From Paenibacillus sp. FSL R10-2734 (GTDB lineage: Bacteria > Bacillota > Bacilli > Paenibacillales > Paenibacillaceae): 64,000 bases of DNA. Below the pieces are notes generated by a model that had not been told where the DNA came from, ran no database searches, and was given only the letters and a program-made list of their open reading frames with translations. Numbering within the stretch: the stretch's first letter is position 1; each line of letters opens with the position of its first letter. The translations under genes were made by a program, and so were the position numbers. Below, piece after piece: positions 25,244-32,526 of the stretch. Location of the stretch: positions 2,170,001 to 2,234,000 of the forward strand of contig NZ_CP150170.1 in NCBI RefSeq assembly GCF_037963865.1, given 5' to 3'.

Positions 25244-25753
25244 GTGCTTGCCAAGACGGAAATGATCCGCCATTCGTCTCCAACAGGAGATGCACAGGTG
25301 ATTTGCAGAAATGCTGTGGTAGAAGATGTTGAACCGTTGTACCTGATGATAGAAGAGTACGCGCAGCGCGGTATCATGTTGCCCCGTTCTAGGCAGGCGC
25401 TGACTCGCCAGATCGATCAATTTGTTATTGCGGAAATCGAGGGTAGATTCGTAGGCTGTGGCTCGCTCTTTAGGCTCGGGAGTGATCTCGTTGAGATTCG
25501 CTCGATCGGCCTGAATGACGAAGGTAAGGGAAAAGGTGTAGGCTCTATGATTTTGGCGAAGCTCGTTGAGGAAGCCAGAAACCAGAAAATCCCCAAGGTC
25601 ATGGCACTTACCTACGCGGTAGATTTCTTTCTTAGAAACGGATTCGAAGTCGTCGAGAAAGAGATTTTTCCTGAAAAAGTATGGACAGATTGCGTGAATT
25701 GTAAAAAGCAGCATGCCTGCGATGAAATAGCAGTACTTAAGATGCTGAACTGA
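25244..25753 (+). CDS. GNAT-family N-acetyltransferase (host gene at the island's left border)
   Basis: 169 residues, GTG start after AGAGGGGTGA. The GNAT fold is visible: VICRNAVVEDVEPLYLMIEEYA opening, IEGRFVGCGSLFR strand, the acetyl-CoA loop LNDEGKGKGVGSMILAKLVEEARNQ (about 88-112) and VMALTYAVDFFLRNGFEVVEKEIFPEKVW. The C-terminal CVNCKKQHACDEIAVLKML is Cys-rich, seen in ArgA-like acetyltransferases. It overlaps the island's left direct repeat: its last 36 codons are repeated at 41331-41438, yet the gene here is intact. Between hemW and hrcA. Confidence 0.88.
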   Translation: MLAKTEMIRHSSPTGDAQVICRNAVVEDVEPLYLMIEEYAQRGIMLPRSRQALTRQIDQFVIAEIEGRFVGCGSLFRLGSDLVEIRSIGLNDEGKGKGVGSMILAKLVEEARNQKIPKVMALTYAVDFFLRNGFEVVEKEIFPEKVWTDCVNCKKQHACDEIAVLKMLN

Positions 25754-25785
25754 CTTGACAATGTCAATGTCAGTTTGGTATTTTT
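25643..25785. repeat. attL: left direct repeat of the island
   Basis: Matches 41328-41470 at 140 of 143 positions; 25688-25785 is identical. It covers the last 37 GNAT codons, the stop, a dyad (CTGAC-TTGACA-A-TGTCAA-T-GTCAG at 25750-25773) and the start of a T-run. The three mismatches (positions 25654, 25672 and 25687 approximately) are all at third codon positions and synonymous. Confidence 0.93.
25755..25784 (+). promoter_or_regulatory. Copy of the hrcA sigma-A promoter in attL, without CIRCE
   Basis: TTGACA (25755-25760), 18-bp spacer, TATTTT (25779-25784) with extended TGG. Identical to the promoter at 41440-41469, but here the island sequence follows instead of CIRCE. It would transcribe the integrase gene, starting about 25791. 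Confidence 0.6.
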
Positions 25786-25864
25786 TCGGAAGAACCGTAC
25801 AACCACGGGGGTTTTCGGTGTTTTGAAAAGGTAATTAATATTGTGGCTTATTAAAAGTCGCTAA

Positions 25865-26848
25865 TTGATGAATCGACCACTATCTCACAAAGACATTAAA
25901 CAGTCTGACGGGAGAGTGGTTTTTTTGTTGCTGAAATTTGCAATTAAGGATTATCTGGAGGAAAAGGAGTATAACAATTTATCTGAGCAAACCATTAAAA
26001 CGTATGCATTTACACTTAATGAATTTCAAGAGTATTGTGGAAAAAATGAAATCTTGAATGTGGAGGATGTCACAGCAAGTATCGTTAAAGCTTACCTGTT
26101 TCATTGCCTAAAGGAGAAAAACAACAACGCTACAACTCGTAATGGGAAATTTAGACGAATCAAGATTTTCTTTAATCACCTAGAGAATGAGGAAATGATA
26201 GAGTCTAAGCTTAGTCCTGTTCGTAAATTATCCTATGTCAAAGAAGACGTTAAGATCGAAGCCTTCACAGACCATAACATTAATCAGTTGCTTAACTATC
26301 TAAGAAGAGTTAAAAATCGCAGTGTAGAATTTCGTTCCTACCGTGATTACATTCTTGTTGTGTTTCTACTAGGTACAGGCGTGAGACTTGGCGAGTTAGT
26401 AAACTTGAAATGGGATGATATTAGCTTTGTAAATCTCACCGTAACTGTGTGTGGCAAGAAAAGAGAACAATCATCCATTCCTGTGACGGAGAAGCTAGTT
26501 AAGGAATTGGCTGAGTACAGAATGTTCTGTGAGCAATATTTCGGGAAACTAAGCGATTACGTATTTGTTAGTTCGAACAAAAACAAGCAAATGACTGTGG
26601 ATGGCGTGAAGTCCCTCTTCAGACGGCTTAAAGAAGCAATGAATTTCAAAAACGTCAGATTGTCTGCTCATACCTTTCGGCACACCTTCGCCCATCGTAT
26701 GCTTATGAATGGTTGCGATATATTTAGCTTGCAGAAGATGCTCAGACACGCCAACTTGAGCATGACTCAGAAGTACCTGAGCATATGGGGAACAGCCTTG
26801 AAAGAACAAAATGACAAGTATAATCCGTTGAATAATATTGAGGTGTAA
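25865..26848 (+). CDS. Tyrosine recombinase / integrase of the island
   Basis: Site-specific recombinase (327 aa) that probably integrates and excises the island at the flanking repeats. N-terminal SAM-like core-binding domain about 25-115 (FAIKDYLEEKEYNNLSEQTIKTYAFTLNEF), catalytic domain about 135-320. Catalytic residues visible: Arg in LLGTGVRLGELVNLKW, Lys in the CGKKREQSSIP turn, His-x2-Arg in SAHTFRHTFAHRM, His in MLRHANLSMTQ and the nucleophile Tyr in QKYLSIWG. The start is unclear: TTG 25865/ATG 25868 lack a ribosome site, and later GTG/TTG codons near 25915-25923 are possible. Placed directly inside attL and read from the attL promoter copy. Confidence 0.92.
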   Translation: MMNRPLSHKDIKQSDGRVVFLLLKFAIKDYLEEKEYNNLSEQTIKTYAFTLNEFQEYCGKNEILNVEDVTASIVKAYLFHCLKEKNNNATTRNGKFRRIKIFFNHLENEEMIESKLSPVRKLSYVKEDVKIEAFTDHNINQLLNYLRRVKNRSVEFRSYRDYILVVFLLGTGVRLGELVNLKWDDISFVNLTVTVCGKKREQSSIPVTEKLVKELAEYRMFCEQYFGKLSDYVFVSSNKNKQMTVDGVKSLFRRLKEAMNFKNVRLSAHTFRHTFAHRMLMNGCDIFSLQKMLRHANLSMTQKYLSIWGTALKEQNDKYNPLNNIEV

Positions 26849-26863
26849 ATAATAAATGTACGT

Positions 26864-26989
26864 GTGACGAGCAAGATTGAGCGATGCAACTTACTCACGG
26901 CGTCGCTAGACATAGCTAGAAGGCGATCTAAGCTTTATGCCCGATTTGGTAAGGTTTGGTTATGGGTAGTGCTAGAATGGCTAAAATAG
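26864..26989 (+). CDS. Candidate 41-aa basic ORF after the integrase
   Basis: GTG 26864 opens a 41-codon frame, in the same frame as the integrase stop, encoding a basic then Trp-rich peptide (ARRRSKLYARFGKVWLWVV). Excisionase-sized basic proteins often sit here, but there is no ribosome site and the match is only in size and charge. Treated as weak. Confidence 0.2.
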   Translation: MTSKIERCNLLTASLDIARRRSKLYARFGKVWLWVVLEWLK

Positions 26990-27041
26990 GCGTTTGAGCG
27001 AGGATGAAGTATGAATGCTAAAATCGTAAGGAGTAGACGTA

Positions 27042-27227
27042 ATGATAAATGATACGGGTCAATCATATGTACATGACGATTCAGAATGGCAACGAAAAAC
27101 TTGTCAGCATCTTATAAGATTGATTAAGGACGAGCAGCTATTGTTAAATGAGGCGTTACATCCGAAAATTGTTGAAGCTACGCTTGAAGTCATTCATATG
27201 CTCTTAAAATCAGTTCAAAAAGAGTAG
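27042..27227 (+). CDS. Hypothetical 61-aa helical protein
   Basis: Not recognised. ATG follows GTAAGGAGTAGACGTA, a good ribosome site. The peptide is predicted helical and acidic/amphipathic (WQRKTCQHLIRLIKDEQLLLNEALHPKIVEATLEVIHMLLKSVQK) with no signal peptide. Located between the integrase and the regulatory region at 27.3 kb; size and position would fit an accessory recombination or regulatory factor, but this is only inference. Confidence 0.5.
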   Translation: MINDTGQSYVHDDSEWQRKTCQHLIRLIKDEQLLLNEALHPKIVEATLEVIHMLLKSVQKE

Positions 27228-27311
27228 GGACAGAATACAACAAATAGTTAGGATTATGAGCACTAATCTCTATTAAAAATCACATTTCTCGATGAAAGTC
27301 AATGGTTTATC

Positions 27312-27350
27312 TTGACAAATATCCGAAAAAATGTTATGATACTATCATAA
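27312..27350 (+). promoter_or_regulatory. Strong sigma-A promoter overlapped by a perfect palindrome
   Basis: TTGACA (27312-27317), 17-bp spacer, TATGAT (27335-27340). The -10 lies inside TTATGAT-ACT-ATCATAA (27334-27350), a perfect 7-3-7 inverted repeat, so a bound repressor would block it. A candidate binder is the small HTH protein encoded at 27646. Confidence 0.72.
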
Positions 27351-27505
27351 TCATTGATCGGTAGCTTTTAGTAACATGTTGAGTAGTCTTATAGTACACT
27401 TGGAAACACAGAAAATGTGACTGAACTATGAAGGATCGAGAAAGATAATTAATGTAAAAATTCAATAGAATGATAATCCTAATAAGTAGTTGATAAATAC
27501 AATAT

Positions 27506-27534
27506 TTAACAACCGAGTGGTTATATGGTATGAT
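27506..27534 (+). promoter_or_regulatory. Second sigma-A-like promoter of the HTH operon
   Basis: TTAACA (27506-27511), 17-bp spacer, TATGAT (27529-27534). It lies 110 bp before the HTH gene and just before two leader hairpins. Confidence 0.55.
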
Positions 27535-27549
27535 GTAGTTATAAGTCGA

Positions 27550-27610
27550 AGAGGAGCACTCTGTCTGAGTGCTTCTTTATTTAATTGGAGGAGATTGTAA
27601 CTAATCTCCT
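27550..27610 (+). terminator. Two leader hairpins before the HTH operon
   Basis: Hairpin 1: AGCACTC-TGTCT-GAGTGCT (27555-27573), extended by G-U pairs and followed by TCTTTATTTAATT, a terminator-like shape. Hairpin 2: AGGAGATT-GTAACT-AATCTCCT (27589-27610), a perfect 8-bp stem. Together they could end or attenuate transcripts from the upstream promoters. The remaining sequence 27228-27645 shows no gene. Confidence 0.5.
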
Positions 27611-27645
27611 TATTTCTGTTGCTAAAAATTGAAAGGAGAATGAAA

Positions 27646-27834
27646 GTGTCTGAAAAGGAAGAGTTTAGACTTCTGCGGCTGAAGAAGCGAATTACTCTAA
27701 CGGAATTAGCCGAATACATCAAATGCTCAAGATGCCACATTGGTAATTACGAAAATCGTAGAGCAAATATGGACTACAAGAAAGTAAGAAAGTACAAAAA
27801 ATATATCCTAGAGAAAAGAGTTGATGAGAAATGA
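27646..27834 (+). CDS. Small HTH (Cro/CI-type) regulator
   Basis: About 62 residues from GTG 27646; the open frame extends to TTG 27619, but GAAAGGAG (27631-27638) fits GTG 27646 best. The helix-turn-helix is ITLTELAEYIKCSRCHIGNYENRRANM, where LTELAEYI and SRCHIGNYENR are the two HTH helices. A lysine-rich helix follows (YKKVRKYKKYILEKR). It overlaps the next gene by four bases (ATGA), so it heads a three-gene coupled operon with the Ntn-hydrolase-like and tail-like genes, and could repress the palindrome promoter at 27.3 kb. Confidence 0.75.
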   Translation: MSEKEEFRLLRLKKRITLTELAEYIKCSRCHIGNYENRRANMDYKKVRKYKKYILEKRVDEK

Positions 27835-28448
27835 GTTTATGTATTGCGGTTAATAACCCAGGAAATTTCGTGATTATTAGTGGGGATGGGCGCATCACCA
27901 GTGGTAGTAGAATTGTAAGCGATTCACATCGGAAACTTACCAATCTTACTAAGCACGTATCAATGTTTTGTTCGGGAGTCCAAGATTATTGTGAGATTTT
28001 ACGTTCATTGGTAGCGAAGCAAGTAAATGAGTCAACGTCTATTGAACAGATTGCGAGAATTGTAGAGAGAGAGTCCTTGAGAGTTCATCAACAATTCCTT
28101 ATGGATTTCCCCACCTACTACGATGTAGTGCCAAACGGAGCATGTTTAGCCACAGTTTTAGCTTTTTATGATTTAGATAAGGGGGAATGTGGCATGATCG
28201 AATATTGCCATAGAAGTGGTTTTGATCCTCGCATTGTAGTCGGATCTGCGATGTCTGCACGTGGCGTTGGACAAGATAAAGCATTGAACTATCTACCAAA
28301 ACATTTCGATCCTCTGAATCCAATAGAGAGCGTTCTGGATACGTATAGGATCATAGGTGAGCAAGAACAAAGTGTGGGTGGAGATATTAGCATACACGTA
28401 ATATCTGAGGTAGGGACTAATAAATTTATGCTGGAGGGTGCAAGATGA
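27831..28448 (+). CDS. Proteasome-like Ntn-hydrolase-fold protein
   Basis: 205 residues, cytoplasmic, no signal peptide. The opening MSLCIAVNNPGNFVIISGDGRITSGSRIVSDSHRKLTNLTKHVSMFCSGVQDYCEIL parallels 20S proteasome/HslV-type subunits: beta strand, then the G-D-x-R turn (cf. aaDsr), a Lys at the site following SDSHRK, and the small-residue CSGVQDY strand. The position after Met1 is Ser2, a possible N-terminal nucleophile after Met removal, though this is not proven. The gene is coupled by ATGA overlaps on both sides (HTH upstream, tail-like protein downstream). Similar proteins occur near phage tail genes. Substrate unknown. Confidence 0.55.
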   Translation: MSLCIAVNNPGNFVIISGDGRITSGSRIVSDSHRKLTNLTKHVSMFCSGVQDYCEILRSLVAKQVNESTSIEQIARIVERESLRVHQQFLMDFPTYYDVVPNGACLATVLAFYDLDKGECGMIEYCHRSGFDPRIVVGSAMSARGVGQDKALNYLPKHFDPLNPIESVLDTYRIIGEQEQSVGGDISIHVISEVGTNKFMLEGAR

Positions 28449-29179
28449 ATGTTCCAATGGATTTAAAAGATATAACTAGTAATTCTAGCGGTACGACCTA
28501 TGTGGAGTATAACGGTGGGCGTAATACCAGAACATTGAGGGGAATTGATAATCTTCAGCTTGGCAGAAATGTGAAAATGGGGCCTGAGGCAACCATAAGT
28601 TGGACGCAAGTAACCAATCAACCGAATATTCCAACTTTGCCAAGCTATATATCTGCAACCAAGATTACACAAACAACAATTGAATCTCCTAGCATATTCG
28701 GAGGAACCATTGCTATAGGTAGTGGTAATAAAGTTTTGAAAGCGGATTCTAATGGAGTTTACTTAGGTAATGCATCGTTTGCTAATGCGCCCTTCAAAGT
28801 AACAATGGATGGAAAACTAACTGCATTAGACGGTACGTTTAAGGGCATGATTGATGGTTCTATAATAACTGGCGGTATAATTAGAACAGCGGATTCAGGG
28901 ACAAGTAGGCTAGAGTTATCTGGGAATGGGTTAATATCAAGAAATGAGCTGAGTGAAAAGAACGGAGTAGTAATTGATAGTGGAAACTTCTCATCAGTTG
29001 ATTTTTATTATAAAGATCAACGGAGAGGTAGTTTAGAGCAAACAGCAGGAAATCTAGCTCTCACGACTACACAAGGTTCAATCATTGTGGAAGCTGCTTT
29101 GTATAGTAGTACCTTGTTTAGAGGTAAAGTAGATTTCTCAGGAGCTACCGTAATTGGCGTTGTTGCAACGTTTGGATGA
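28445..29179 (+). CDS. Phage tail / minor structural protein-like C-terminal module
   Basis: 244 residues. The segment GSGNKVLKADSNGVYLGNASFANAPFKVTMDGKLTALDGTFKGMIDGSIITGG (about 95-145) is the repeat-rich beta structure found at the C terminus of Siphoviridae minor tail or tail-endopeptidase proteins. The long N-terminal tail-tube-binding domains of such proteins are missing, so it is either a stand-alone receptor-binding module or the relic of a larger gene. It starts with ATGA overlap to the Ntn-hydrolase-like gene. No other tail, capsid or terminase gene is present on the island. Confidence 0.6.
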   Translation: MNVPMDLKDITSNSSGTTYVEYNGGRNTRTLRGIDNLQLGRNVKMGPEATISWTQVTNQPNIPTLPSYISATKITQTTIESPSIFGGTIAIGSGNKVLKADSNGVYLGNASFANAPFKVTMDGKLTALDGTFKGMIDGSIITGGIIRTADSGTSRLELSGNGLISRNELSEKNGVVIDSGNFSSVDFYYKDQRRGSLEQTAGNLALTTTQGSIIVEAALYSSTLFRGKVDFSGATVIGVVATFG

Positions 29180-29207
29180 TTTATCAAATATATAAAGGAG
29201 AATATTA

Positions 29208-29672
29208 ATGGAAGCGAATACAAAAAAATGTGGTAGATGCTATCTACTTCTTCCGCATAGTGATTATTATTACCAATCTAATACAAAAGATGAGAAAGCA
29301 AACTACTGTAAGAAATGTAAAAGTGAATATCAAAAAGAACGAAGAAAAATGTTAAAAGCTAAGGAACCAGCAACGTATTTACTAAAAGAATCATGTCGTG
29401 CAGCTTATGAAAGAGGTGGAGCTACATATAAACGAAAAGGCTATGAACACGTTAGATGTAGTTTCGATAATGTGAGAGATTTTCAAGAAGCATTATGGAA
29501 TGATGAATTCTTCAGAAGTGAATGGATAGCTCAAACGGATGTGTATGTAAAATACAATAAGTACAAGTATCGCCCAACATTGGACAGGATTAATCCTAAA
29601 CTTGGTTATGAAAAGGATAACATTAGGATGCTAGCACAACACATAAACGTCTCTAGAGATAAAGCTGTTTGA
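29208..29672 (+). CDS. HNH-like phage protein with zinc-binding cysteines
   Basis: 154 residues. N-terminal zinc ribbon with C-x2-C pairs CGRC (about 8-11) and CKKC (about 34-37). The C-terminal part has the ending pattern of phage HNH enzymes: TLDRINPKLGYEKDNIRMLAQHINVSRDK, equivalent to LDRIDsnkGYtkdNv...N. A classic H-N-H triad is not all visible, so activity is uncertain. Ribosome site AAAGGAG before ATG 29208. It follows the tail-like gene by 28 bp and may belong to the same transcript. Confidence 0.6.
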   Translation: MEANTKKCGRCYLLLPHSDYYYQSNTKDEKANYCKKCKSEYQKERRKMLKAKEPATYLLKESCRAAYERGGATYKRKGYEHVRCSFDNVRDFQEALWNDEFFRSEWIAQTDVYVKYNKYKYRPTLDRINPKLGYEKDNIRMLAQHINVSRDKAV

Positions 29673-29786
29673 TAATTAGATCGATAGTGTAAGTTGGTTT
29701 AATATGAAATATTAGTAACTCTAACATGTTTCCGTGAAGTGAACGGAAGCTTATTTTATTTGGATATTTATGAAAGGAGGTAAGAT

Positions 29787-29987
29787 ATGTTTTCAGAAAA
29801 TGAGTTTTTTTATTGCTATAGCATGAAGTTATTCAAGTTTCTACGCATGGATAGAGGATTTAACTTTATTTGTTCTGGGCTTCATGAAAAGTCGATGCAG
29901 AAATTTTGGCAGTTCAAACGAACTGAAGAATTGAATAAAGCATTGGTGGAGTTCAGTCAGCGCCATTATGGAGCTAATGAACAGTAA
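29787..29987 (+). CDS. Small DUF5659-like protein
   Basis: 66 residues with a strong ribosome site, GAAAGGAGGTAAGAT, before ATG. The pattern YSMKLFKFLRMDRGFNFICSGLHEKSMQKFWQFKRTEELNKALVEF resembles DUF5659 proteins (xMKLaxFLxxxGF ... xFxFxxTEELxxAL) that are common on Gram-positive plasmids, phages and integrative elements. Function unknown. The next gene is the Rep-like protein, so it may act in replication or transfer. Confidence 0.55.
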   Translation: MFSENEFFYCYSMKLFKFLRMDRGFNFICSGLHEKSMQKFWQFKRTEELNKALVEFSQRHYGANEQ

Positions 29988-30046
29988 TAGCTAGTGGTCT
30001 TAGTGTTAGATTAAATGGTGTTAAATTATAAGGAGATGTGGTTAAT

Positions 30047-31243
30047 ATGAACAAAGGGCCAGAGATAAAGCAAGAACAATATGTAGGGTTTCCAATGAAG
30101 ATGAACGCCTACGCACATGAAGGTTTATTTGTCGTGCAGAAAGATGAGAATGCTTTCATGCTATATTTCATTTTAGGAAAGATGTCGCAAAACTATTGGA
30201 CTTGGGGAAGATTTGAAACAACAGTTGTGACGCTCAGTAAGCAATTTCAAATCAAGACCAAGGAGAGCGATAACAGGAAAGAGATTAGACGTCTATTGAT
30301 GATTTTGAATGATAAAGGTTGGATTAAGATTACCTTCGATGAAGAATCGTTTGAATACGATACACTACTTACTATTTATATGGTTGACTTGAATAGTCCA
30401 CTTGTTATGGATAGTGTGGATAGCGACAATTTTAAACACCTAGGGTATCAGAAAGTAACTCAGGAAATGTTTGATGCTTGCAAGGGCAACTCAAGGCATT
30501 TTAGGGCGATGATCTATGCTGAATGGCGTATGTTTCGTGATCAAGAGAATGAAGGTAAGTACCGTATTTCTCTTGGTGAATGGGAAAAGACAATGAACAT
30601 ATCTCATGCCACAGCAGTAAAATTGATCAAGGAACTTGATGAACTAAACCTAGTGGATATAAAACGTGGTGCAATGTATCAAGATGTCTACGGAAATCCA
30701 AAACGTGAAACTAATCAGTTTTCCGTAGTGAGCGAAAAAGAGCGACAAAAGCGTGAGGAAAATACTAGTGAGAGGGAAGAAACTCTGGCTAAAGAAGTGA
30801 ATCGTCACTTGTCTTCTGTTGAAGCAATGGGAAATGTTACAGATGAACGCGTTCATGAAACTAACCTATTCAACCCTGATAGGAGTGTTTTCTTAAATGA
30901 TCACGACATGTACGTTTTCGTGACTACAGAATGCAAAGTTACTTTAGACCATGTAAATAAGCGATTAGACAAAATGGATGAGTCAAAGCCAGGAATACGT
31001 AAAAAACTTATCGACTTAGGTAATAAGGAGAAATCGAGACGTGACAAGGAAAAATCAGCTATTAAGATAGCTGAAGAAATGAGTGAATGCTATGTTAGTC
31101 CTGAAGACTTCATTTCTGATGATGATTATGCTGCAAAGTTTAACCGTTCTAAAGCAAATCGAGAAGCCGAGGAAGCAGAAGAAAAGAAACAGAAACAGTA
31201 TGAGTTAGCATCTTCATTAAGGAAAGATGAAATAGCAAGTTAA
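30047..31243 (+). CDS. Replication-initiator-like winged-helix protein
   Basis: About 398 residues; ATG 30047 (MNKGPEIKQ) is preferred to GTG 30038, which touches the AAGGAG site. Two regions look like winged helices: about 30-110 (NAFMLYFILGKMSQNYWTWGRFETTVVTLSKQFQI ... IRRLLMILNDKGWIKITF) and about 160-220 (YRISLGEWEKTMNISHATAVKLIKELDELNLVDIKRG). The C-terminal 170 residues are highly charged, coiled and Lys/Glu-rich. This resembles plasmid or phage replication organisers. The iteron-like repeats just downstream (31.35-31.46 kb) support a replication role. Alternatively it could be a large DNA-binding regulator. Confidence 0.45.
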   Translation: MNKGPEIKQEQYVGFPMKMNAYAHEGLFVVQKDENAFMLYFILGKMSQNYWTWGRFETTVVTLSKQFQIKTKESDNRKEIRRLLMILNDKGWIKITFDEESFEYDTLLTIYMVDLNSPLVMDSVDSDNFKHLGYQKVTQEMFDACKGNSRHFRAMIYAEWRMFRDQENEGKYRISLGEWEKTMNISHATAVKLIKELDELNLVDIKRGAMYQDVYGNPKRETNQFSVVSEKERQKREENTSEREETLAKEVNRHLSSVEAMGNVTDERVHETNLFNPDRSVFLNDHDMYVFVTTECKVTLDHVNKRLDKMDESKPGIRKKLIDLGNKEKSRRDKEKSAIKIAEEMSECYVSPEDFISDDDYAAKFNRSKANREAEEAEEKKQKQYELASSLRKDEIAS

Positions 31244-31348
31244 CCTAATGGAACTTGCTGATAGTAGAACTAGAGCAGTTTTGGCTACTTTATATTGTTA
31301 ATTCACATGCGATGTGTGCTGTGTGCGTAATGGTTTTGTTGATTACCT

Positions 31349-31461
31349 AAGTATAATTTTGAGTCAAATCTGACAAGGATTTATTTTTCAAAGTATAATT
31401 TCATGTCAGATTTAACTTCGTTTTATACTCAGGTGAGTATAATTTTTGGTCAATATTGACA
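31349..31461 (+). repeat. Three iteron-like repeats, candidate origin or operator array
   Basis: 27-bp units at 31349, 31391 and 31435 (periods 42 and 44) share AGTATAATTT, three variable bases and GTCA-N4-TGAC (second copy degenerate: GTCA-GATT-TAAC). Each carries a small dyad next to a TATAAT-like segment; the third overlaps a dyad TTATACTC-AGGT-GAGTATAA (31423-31442). They lie 100-220 bp after the Rep-like gene. The rest of the 415-bp gap contains only a terminator-like hairpin. Confidence 0.6.
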
Positions 31462-31514
31462 CCCATCTATACAGTATAAACAAAAGAACTAAGAGAAAGA
31501 AAAAAACTTACTAG

Positions 31515-31545
31515 AAACCCCTTCGGGGAGGGGTTGGTTTATTTT
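31515..31545 (+). terminator. GC-rich hairpin after the iteron region
   Basis: AACCCC and GGGGTT pair around TTCGGGGA, followed by GGTTTATTTT. A terminator for transcripts entering from the left is plausible. Confidence 0.45.
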
Positions 31546-31658
31546 CGCTTACGCTCTCTGTAGTTCAAAACCTTAAACCCTGTCGCTCCGCTCTGTACAG
31601 TTACACATGGTATTTTTGAATAGTTACTATTAACTGTGTTAATTATATGTTTAAAAAA

Positions 31659-32456
31659 TCAACCTTTCCCAGTTACTTTCGTTTCCTTTTTCAAGATGCC
31701 CTTTGCTTGTTGATATTGAAATGTTCCGAAAATAAAAGAAGCTATCGTTTTAGATGCATTTACCACTAGAATAGCATGATGTGCATCTGGTTCGTATTTT
31801 CTTGAATGGGAGTCACTGACTACATTCCGTATAGTTCCTAGTCCTTGCACGGTACTTGCTAGTCCTGTTATTACCTGCTTTAACGGTTCAACTATTTCTT
31901 GTTTTGATGGGTCAAGATTTAGTGCTTTTCTAGCGTCGTTTGATAGTTTAACCAGATCATTTTTTGAGTTAGGATGCTCACCAGTTATTGTGAATATGAT
32001 TTCTTTAAATACACCCTCTAATAAACTTCTTGCGTTAGTGATAGCACCTGCATAGTCATGTTCGTGAATTTTCTTATCGCATTTCTTGATTTCATCTCTA
32101 ATGTGATCATACGTCAAAAAGCTAGGAGGATTAAATTCAACTGGAATAAATTGAACGGTAATTGATCTTTGTCTCACGATATCTATAAAGGGGTTAAACG
32201 TTTCTTGAATAACTATGAACGTTTCGTTTTGATCAGGAACCCTATTATATACATATGTCAAAAACTCTTCCATTTCTAAGCATATTTGTATAACCAAAGG
32301 GACATCCATATTTTCTTCGTTACAAATCCTAAAAATTATCATTCTTGCTTTTTCATATTCTGTATCGTCGATGTTCTTTAGATATTCCCATTTCTCGGCA
32401 CACTTTTTCAGATCATTCTTAACTCGCTTTAAAATATCGACTGGATTTTCGATCAA
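31659..32456 (-). CDS. Abi_C (abortive infection C-terminal, HEPN-like) domain protein
   Basis: About 265 residues from TTG at 32456, which lies ten bases after GGAGG; the open frame extends to TTG 32465. The C-terminal half shows the Abi_C pattern: GAITNARSLLEGVFKEIIFTITGE, KLSNDARKALNLDPSKQ, ITGLASTVQGLGTIRNVVSDSHS, HHAILVVNASKTIASFIFGTF. The RN-x4-D-S-H stretch (RNVVSDSH) fits an R-x4-6-H HEPN RNase motif. The N-terminal part is helical and unassigned. By family it would act as a phage-triggered RNase that stops growth. It lies 61 bp downstream of a membrane-anchored Mrr-like nuclease gene, probably in one operon. Confidence 0.75.
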   Translation of the reverse strand: MIENPVDILKRVKNDLKKCAEKWEYLKNIDDTEYEKARMIIFRICNEENMDVPLVIQICLEMEEFLTYVYNRVPDQNETFIVIQETFNPFIDIVRQRSITVQFIPVEFNPPSFLTYDHIRDEIKKCDKKIHEHDYAGAITNARSLLEGVFKEIIFTITGEHPNSKNDLVKLSNDARKALNLDPSKQEIVEPLKQVITGLASTVQGLGTIRNVVSDSHSRKYEPDAHHAILVVNASKTIASFIFGTFQYQQAKGILKKETKVTGKG

Positions 32457-32526
32457 TAATCTCAAACCTCCATTTTTATATACAAGCTATGTTTTTTGAA
32501 CTTTATCTTAAAATGCCACAATCAAG

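Noticed and set aside
27555..27573. CIRCE-like element upstream of the island HTH gene (AGCACTC...GAGTGCT)
   Set aside because: The spacer is 5 bp instead of 9 and the outer bases do not match TTAGCACTC/GAGTGCTAA, so HrcA binding is unlikely; it is treated as a leader hairpin.
31349..31461. CRISPR-like or tRNA-like structure in the iteron region
   Set aside because: Only three imperfect 27-bp units with related spacers and internal dyads; no cloverleaf. Iterons or operators fit better.
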